A stretch of DNA of 64,000 nucleotides, taken from the NCBI RefSeq assembly GCF_040939455.1, contig NC_134108.1, positions 81,140,001 to 81,204,000 of the forward strand, given 5' to 3'. This document shows positions 58,031 through 64,000 of the stretch, piece after piece; the first letter of the stretch is position 1; each line of letters opens with the position of its first letter. Made by a program: the position numbers and the translations under genes. A model generated the notes under the pieces. It had not been told where the DNA came from. It did not search any database and saw nothing but the letters and a program-made list of their open reading frames with translations. The stretch is from Microcebus murinus. Taxonomy: Eukaryota > Chordata > Mammalia > Primates > Cheirogaleidae.

Positions 58031-58200
58031 AAACCCCATGGAACCATCAAAACTGCTTCACCACATTGAGACCAAGCACTGTGCATTAAAAGACAAGCCT
58101 TTGGAGTTTTTCAAAAGAAAAATACGAAAAAGAAAAAACATGAAGAACAGAAGCAATTATTGAAGGCCAGTGCTTCATCAAATGTGTCTGTACTGAGAAC
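58030..58200 (+). pseudogene. BED-zinc-finger / hAT-transposase-like coding relic, frameshifted
   Basis: The first frame reads NPMEPSKLLHHIETKH, then ALKDKPLEFFKRK. The pattern PSKL..H.ETKH...KDKPLEFF.RK is what I know from the end of the BED zinc finger and the linker after it in domesticated and active hAT (Buster/Charlie-like) transposases such as the ZBED proteins. The HxxxxxH spacing keeps the second zinc-ligand pair; the upstream Cys pair is absent. Homology continues in another frame (EEQKQLLKASASSNVSVLRT) after an A-rich run at about 58,115-58,140, so there is a frameshift. Beyond about 58,200 the similarity stops. Most likely a decayed transposon or retrocopy fragment, not an expressed gene. 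Confidence 0.65.
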
Positions 58201-58869
58201 ATCCTCGATTCCCCTCCCTGATCCACAGCCTGGATACTGTCTCCATGCAGTAAATTAGGGTAATTATAGGGCTCCTCTTATTTCCTATTTCTCAGACATT
58301 AGCCTATACCTTGTTCTTGAAAAAAACATTATTTCATATATTTTGAGGGGTTTTATTAGTGGCTTTAGGCAGGAAGTGAGGGACAGAGGAGCAGTAAATA
58401 CAGTCCTTGTACATCCTAGCTTAAGCTGATGTTTGTTTGATTTTTTAAAGGCCCTTCACAATATGGCACCTATCTAGTTTTCCATCTTGGCCTTGTTTTA
58501 CTTTAGCTAAACTAATCATATTTCAGACTTGGCTCTTTGGCTCACTTTCTTACCCCTGACTAAGATTCCTTCCACCTTCTCATACTCAGTACTGTATACA
58601 AGGCTTAGATACCATAGGTTTCTAGTCTCTTGGTATCAACATAAGGGTATCTTCTAACTTCCTAGAGAATTTTTACTTTACATTGTCCTTACCATAGTAT
58701 CAAGATAGCAAAATTGAAGGAATTAAAGATTGGAAAATGTTTTTTCTAAAACTCTCCTTTCAAAGATACTTTTGTAAAGTAGAGAAGACTTGGGTTTGGC
58801 TACACCTAACTGCAGAAAATATTTGCTATTTCATATTGTCTATTCTTCTACCTGGCAATTTGGTAAAAT

Positions 58870-59030
58870 GAAAGGACTATTGCGTTAATAGTCTGGAGAA
58901 CTGGAGTCAAACGCTGGTGTTGTCACTTAACTGTGTGAATCTGGACAAGACATGTAACCAACCAAGTCCTCAGTTTCTTCTTCTGTATTGTAAAAAGGAT
59001 GCTAATGCCAAATGCCCCATTAGTCTGTGA
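58870..59030 (+). repeat. MIR fragment
   Basis: GAACTGGAGTCAAACGCTGG, TGTCACTTAACTGTGTGAAT, CCTCAGTTTCTTCTTCTG: plus-orientation MIR. Confidence 0.85.
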
Positions 59031-59739
59031 TTCTCCTGTTTAAGATACCCTGTTCAGTTCTATTCACTTTATTTCTTTTATTCCTTTCACTGTGCCTTTC
59101 ATATTTTCTCAGAATATTTCATTAAGCAGGAGAGGATGAGAAAGGTAGATTTGGGGCCTTGCTTGGTCTGGTCAATTATTTACAAGCCCTCAGTTTGGAA
59201 TCTGAATATTTTGTCTATAGTACTTATATTTATAGGAGAGTCACATGTATTCTCCTGGCATAAGAACACCTTTTACATTGAGTTTTTCTGGGATATATAT
59301 TATATATAAAAACTCCTTTGAGGCAGAAAATGTCTTTTGCTCTTTCTATCTGCTGTAGTGTCTTGCACAAAGCAAGGTTCAATTAAATATACTTTATGCT
59401 GCCATCTACCTTATTTAATGAAATAATTTAATAAGAATGTATGTTAAGATAATATTTAATTAAAAATTCTTGGCCTCTGAGGAAAAAGTTCAGATAGAAC
59501 CCACCACTTACTTTTTTTAATCCTTAAAGATTTAATTTATTTTTTTAGTCTTGCTAGACACAGTATAATAATACAGCTATAAAACTATGTCTTGTCTGAA
59601 ATCAGTTAAATGAATCCTTTGAAAATAAATTAATAGTTTGCCTTTTTTTACATGTTGATAGAAAGCATGACATTTAATGTTAGATGATTTTTAAATTATA
59701 ATGAAGATACTACTATTTAGCTCATCTTCTTCTCTGCCT

Positions 59740-60115
59740 CCACAAGACAAATGCCCTCTACCCTAAAGTCCAGTCTACATTTTCAGATCTTCTAAATGTG
59801 TTATGCTTTTCTCTCCTTCACTTTCAAACCTTTGCAAATGCTATCCTCTCTTATAAGACTCAGATTATTTCTTCCTGAAACTTTTCTTGTACCTGTCCTT
59901 CACTTGGCCATGGCCTGGTTAATTGCTTTCTTTCTGTGCTGTCATAACATCCCATTCACACCTCTGTCATAATACTCATATACTCACTATAGTCTGTCCC
60001 CCAACACTAGATAGGAATTTCTTGAAGTCATGTTCTGTGTCTTATTAATGTTTTAATCCCCAATACTTATCACAGTGTGGGTGTATGAAAATCAACATAT
60101 TACTATTGAATGAGG
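59740..60115 (+). repeat. L2 3' end
   Basis: AAGACTCAGATTATTTCTTC, ACTTTTCTTGTACCTGTCCT and TGAAGTCATGTTCTGTGTCT ending in ATTACTATTGAATGAGG: L2 3' end in plus orientation. Confidence 0.8.
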
Positions 60116-60435
60116 GTGTTTACAAGTTCCTAATCAGTTAATTAATTAATTACCCTTGTGGCTCAAACTGAAGTTTGTCACTCTCTCACCTTCCTTTCTG
60201 GTCCTGTCTTTCACCTCTTGACTCCCCTTCCTTGCACTCTTGCACACCAGTGTCCTCATACCATTTCAATTCTCCGCAGTCCCACATTCCACCATCCTAA
60301 TCTCTTTCCTTACCAGTACAAACCCCAGCTCTGAGAGAGGTGACTGTTCTACCAGTGAGATTTAGGAAATTGAAACCAATGTGTGAACGATGCTTAACCA
60401 CTTCTCAAGATATTTATATTTCTGTTTGTTTTTAA

Positions 60436-60729
60436 TTTACTTTTTTTTCCTAGACAGAGTCTCACTCTGTCATTCTGGGTAGAATATAGTGGCATCATCA
60501 TAGCTCACTGTAGCCTCAAACTCTTGGGCTCAAGGGATCCTCCTGCCTCAGCCTCTGGAGTAGCTGCTACTACAGGCCCAGGCCACAATGCCCAGTTAAT
60601 TTTTCTATTTTTAGTAGAGATGGGGTCTCACTCTTTCTCAGGCTGGTCTCGAACTTCTGAGGTCAAGTAATCCTCTCACCTTGGCCTCCCAGAGTGCTAG
60701 GATTACAGGTGTGAGCCACTGCACCTTGC
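60436..60729 (-). mobile_element. Alu, antisense, older, with target duplication
   Basis: AGACAGAGTCTCACTCTGTC to ATTACAGGTGTGAGCCACTG, both monomers but without the long lemur middle segment. The flank TTCTGTTTGTTTTTAA is present at 60,420-60,435 and 60,730-60,745. Confidence 0.92.
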
Positions 60730-60970
60730 TTCTGTTTGTTTTTAAAATTAATAATTTTATTATAAAAGTAATACATGCTCATGCAATGCAAAAAATATTT
60801 AACAATTATTTATTTGTGACAGGCACTGAGAGAATATGGCAGTGGTGGGAGGGGGCAGGGAGGGAAAATCCCTGCTATCATGGATTTTAAGTTCTAGTGG
60901 AAAGTGATGGACAGTACACCAAAGAAGATTACATAGTAAATTAAGAGGTAATAAGGGCTACCTTGCTTAA

Positions 60971-61003
60971 GCGTGTGTGTATGTGTGTGTGTGTGTGTGT
61001 GTA
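60971..61003. repeat. (GT)n microsatellite
   Basis: A GTGTGTGT tract with two GTAT interruptions just downstream of the Alu. Confidence 0.9.
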
Positions 61004-61249
61004 TGTGCACATGTGTAGAAAAGGGAAAGGGGCAGATAATATGTCATTTTAGTTGACAGATTGCTAGACTACAAAGCCACATCCTTATCAGGTAAAGAAA
61101 GAATTGTACATCACTATCACCTGGAGATCCTAAGTTTCAAACTGGACATAGTTAACTGGCTGGGATTTTGAATTCCCTCTTTTGGAAAGTGGGTAAGTTA
61201 GATCTGTGTGGGAAGAAGAGTAAAAGGCTTTGTTATAACCAGGAGAATA

Positions 61250-61705
61250 GATTCTGCAGAGACTGGCTAGTTGTTCACCAACCCATTTCTCTCTTCTGCT
61301 GCACAGATAGATTACATTTCCCAGCCTTCTTTGCAGTTAGAAGCAACCAAGTTCTAAGTTCTAATTAGAGGGATGTTGGTGGAAGTGATGGGTACCACTT
61401 CCTGAGCCAACCTGTCTTAAAAATAACCCACATATGATCTTCTCTTTTGCTGGTTAGATGCCAGTTCTCAGGGCAGCCTTAGAAGTCATGTACTGAAGAT
61501 GGTAGAGGCTCCATCATCCTGAGTATCTTAATGTTCACGTAGACAGTAACCCACACGTTGCACTCCTAAACCCATCCTCTCCTTATCTCCCTGACAATGT
61601 CGCTGGTTGGACAACAGAGGAACAAGAAATCAACATATTTTATTAAACCACAGAGATTTCAGAGTTTGTCTCATAGCAGCTAGTGTTTCCTTAACTAATA
61701 CAATA
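61250..61705 (+). mobile_element. MLT1-like LTR remnant
   Basis: ATTACATTTCCCAGCCTTCT, TGATGGGTACCACTTCCTGA, TTATTAAACCACAGAGATTT and the end CTTAACTAATACA resemble an MLT1-class LTR. No coding content. Confidence 0.5.
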
Positions 61706-62350
61706 GATATTATTCTTTATCATGTTTGAGAGAAATCCATCTACTTTTAGTTTACTGTGGGTGTTTAAAAATCAGGAATTTGCATTAAATTTATTAGGTA
61801 CCCTTTTTATATCTATTTTTATTTTCTCCTTTGACCTACAAATGCCATCTGTTATATGTTTAGCCTTCTAAATTACACTTGATCTTAGCCAAAAGGCCGA
61901 GAAGCCATAGCCTTCTAAATTAAACTATCATTACATGAGAATAAAATTTCCTTGGTGTGGGCTGATTTTTCTCTTAATACATTTTTGCATTTGATTTGGC
62001 AGAATTTAATTTAACATTTCTCCATCTACATTCATACATGCTATTGTATTTAGTTTCCTTTTCTTTCTCTTTCTTTCTCTTGTCGCCTTCCCTCCTCTGT
62101 ATGCCCTCCCTTCTCTTGCATTTGCCAACTATTGGTATCAGGTTTGCAAACTTGATAAAATAAATTTGGAAGTTTTTTTTTTTTTTTTAGTTATATCACA
62201 TGGTATTTTTAAAGAATTTATTATTGAAGCCATCTGGCCCTACAGTCTTTTCATATTTTCCTGGGAAAAAATTACTTTTTAAGATGGGTTTCGACCTAGC
62301 ATATATTCTTTTTATTATTTCTGGTTTTGCTTGTGATCTCAGATACAAAG
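61706..62350 (-). mobile_element. Antisense L1 ORF2 fragment, diverged
   Basis: AAATCAGGAATTTGCATTAA, TTATTGAAGCCATCTGGCCC and TTTCCTGGGAAAAAA are complement L1 motifs. The U2 insertion at 61,876 and a poly(T) run at about 62,173-62,188 lie within it. Confidence 0.55.
61876..61907 (-). pseudogene. Short U2 snRNA retropseudogene, 5'-end fragment
   Basis: On the minus strand the insert carries GCTTCTCGGCCTTTTGGCTA then AGATCAAGTG, which equals U2 snRNA nucleotides about 4-33. It is flanked by perfect 15-bp duplications TAGCCTTCTAAATTA (61,861-61,875 and 61,908-61,922). There is no poly(A). This fits a 3'-truncated, tailless retropseudogene made by the L1 machinery. It is non-functional: the Sm site and all downstream U2 stems are missing. 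Confidence 0.93.
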
Positions 62351-64000
62351 TTAGAGCATAAGGTTCCCTAGTACATAATCAAGGTAAGGATAATGGCCAG
62401 CAGTTTGGTATAGGTCATGATCTGTGTTTTTATAAATATATTTCTATGTAAAATATTTCAAACATATAAGAAAAGACAGAAGTATAATGAATACCTGGGT
62501 CCTTACAACACATCTTTGTCAAATTCGAACACTTTGTCTTTTTTTTATTTAATGCTTTGTGACTCTCAATGGCTTCATTGCTTTTGGAATTGAGTCTTGA
62601 TGCTACCTGTATTGTGAATTTTAGCTACATTTTGATAGAGTTGTTTCTCATTGTTTTGGAATGTTTACTTTGAAAGTTTCATCATCTTGTGTGTTTTTTT
62701 AATAATAAAAGTTTTATATGGATACATATTATTTTATATTAATATGTGTGTGTATAATACAAATGAATTGTAAGCTTAGCTATGCAGCCTACATGCTAGT
62801 GACATTAGTTTTCTTTTACTTAATTACTATATAGGCAATACAGTACACTTGTCAGTAGTTCTGGCTCTTCAAACTAAACCTAATTTAATAGCATGGCTCT
62901 TAAAAACAAATGCAATGAAGTCATCTAAATTTTGGCTCAGCTGTGCAACTCTGCACACATTACTATTCTAAGTTTCTTCATCTGTGAGACGGTGAAATAA
63001 TGGCAGCATTGTGGAGTTGCGAACAAAGCGTGTAAGGTGCTAGGCTCACCTATTGCATGGCAAGAATTCAATACAAATTTAGCTATTATTTGATTTTAGA
63101 AAGAATTTTTTTTCCTAAAGAAGATTAAATTTTCCTTATATCCTGAAAGTTAGGAAATTTAACTCTGTTCACGTTGTTTTTATGAATTAGTAGTGTCTTC
63201 ACGTCCCAGGTAGATGAAAACATGTTTTACTTACACCTGTGAAAAAGGGCAGGTGTCCAACTTGCTGTGTCTTCTCAAAATCTCCCCCTTCTTTCTCCCT
63301 CCAAGTTCTCCTTTGGATCAGCTGGAGGGGAGGGTGTCATTGAAGTTGTATCACTTGGCATTGTCACAGCATACACTACTATAAGGAAAACATACCAGTG
63401 AGTCTAGTTTTGTCTGTTAGTGGCAAGAAGGGCATATGCTCACAAAGCTCACAATTTCTCAGCCAGGTGGAGGAGGAGTGGCTCAGTTTTCAGTTCCATT
63501 TAATCACCGTCAACTCTCACTTCGGATTTCCCACTTCCATGATCCCAAAGTTAGGACGTTGCTCTGTGCTTGATGATAACAGCTCATAGCCTCATCAAAA
63601 TCGAAATGAACAAATATTTATTAACCTTTTATAATAAACAAGACAATGCTGCTTAAAAGAAATGAGCAAATATTTGTTGATCTTTTATAATAAACAAGAC
63701 GATGCTGTTTAAAAGAGAAGGGCTTCTGTAGTAGTGGCGATGGGATGGCAAACTCTCCGGGGCATTCAGCTTTCAGCCGTAGCACTTAGGGCAGATTATT
63801 GGTTGATGAAACTTGAATATGAAAACACCTGACTCACCAAATTATTTCCTAGAATAGTTAGCTGGGCGGAGGCTCACCAAGTTAATAACTAAACCCAACC
63901 CTCAAGTCTATTGGCAAAGGGCATATTTAAGCTTAATGACTCTGTATCCACCCAGAAAGATAAAGGAGGGTTTGATACCCTGTTCACTAGATTGGGAAGA
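62350..64000. other. Distal intergenic flank
   Basis: A MIR (62,880-63,090, with ATTCTAAGTTTCTTCATCTG and AAGGTGCTAGGCTCACC) and a 56-bp tandem duplication are the only elements recognised. The last 300 bases are less AT-rich but show no exon I can support. The 63-codon frame at 63,398-63,589 has no recognisable product. Confidence 0.6.
63605..63716. repeat. 56-bp tandem duplication
   Basis: AATGAACAAATATTTATTAA... at 63,605-63,660 is repeated as AATGAGCAAATATTTGTTGA... at 63,661-63,716. Several substitutions separate the units, so the event is not recent. Each unit contains TTTTATAATAAACAAGAC. Confidence 0.9.

Noticed and set aside
61876..61907. Possible functional U2 snRNA gene
   Set aside because: Only about 30 of the roughly 190 nt are present, without promoter elements, Sm site or 3' stem.

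Overview
The window is AT-rich, intron- and repeat-dominated mammalian nuclear DNA, most likely from a strepsirrhine primate, probably a lemur. The main evidence is the Alu family. Several full-length dimeric copies (38582-38951, 49636-49972, 52718-53052, 54948-55300) carry the extra middle segment AGAAAGAAATTAATTGGCCA before the second monomer, which I associate with lemur Alus. Short, well-preserved hAT and Tc1/mariner-type DNA transposons, rare in human as young elements, fit the same clade.

Layout. (1) Positions 1 to about 46,250 hold the 5' part of one protein-coding gene on the minus strand, recognised as FAM135A from its translated exons. The CpG-island promoter and first exon lie at about 45,550-46,600. 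Then come a 5' exon at 44,368-44,456, an exon with the usual start codon at 33,285-33,400, and six further coding exons at 22,188-22,270, 6,587-6,726, 6,406-6,476, 4,879-5,052, 1,663-1,789 and 830-983. All junctions are GT-AG, phases agree throughout, and together they encode residues 1-275. The remainder, including the predicted alpha/beta-hydrolase domain, lies beyond position 1. (2) Introns hold L1, L2, MIR, Alu, MLT1-type LTR and DNA-transposon copies, several nested. (3) From about 46,600 to 64,000 I find no convincing host gene. This upstream intergenic flank contains a large antisense L1 (53,140-57,690), four Alus, L2 and MIR copies, an LTR-like segment, a frameshifted BED-zinc-finger/hAT-transposase-like fragment (58,030-58,200), and a very short U2 snRNA retropseudogene (61,876-61,907).

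There is no CRISPR, operon or other microbial system, and nothing here convinces me of a new biological system. The most useful observations are an uninterrupted in-frame N-terminal extension joining a 5' exon to the known FAM135A start, a 32-bp U2 insertion with perfect 15-bp target duplications and no poly(A), two DNA transposons with readable target duplications inside other repeats, and the BED-finger relic. Exon boundaries were derived by hand from splice consensus, phase and recognised protein sequence. Repeat family names come from memory of consensus sequences and are less certain than the presence of the repeats.
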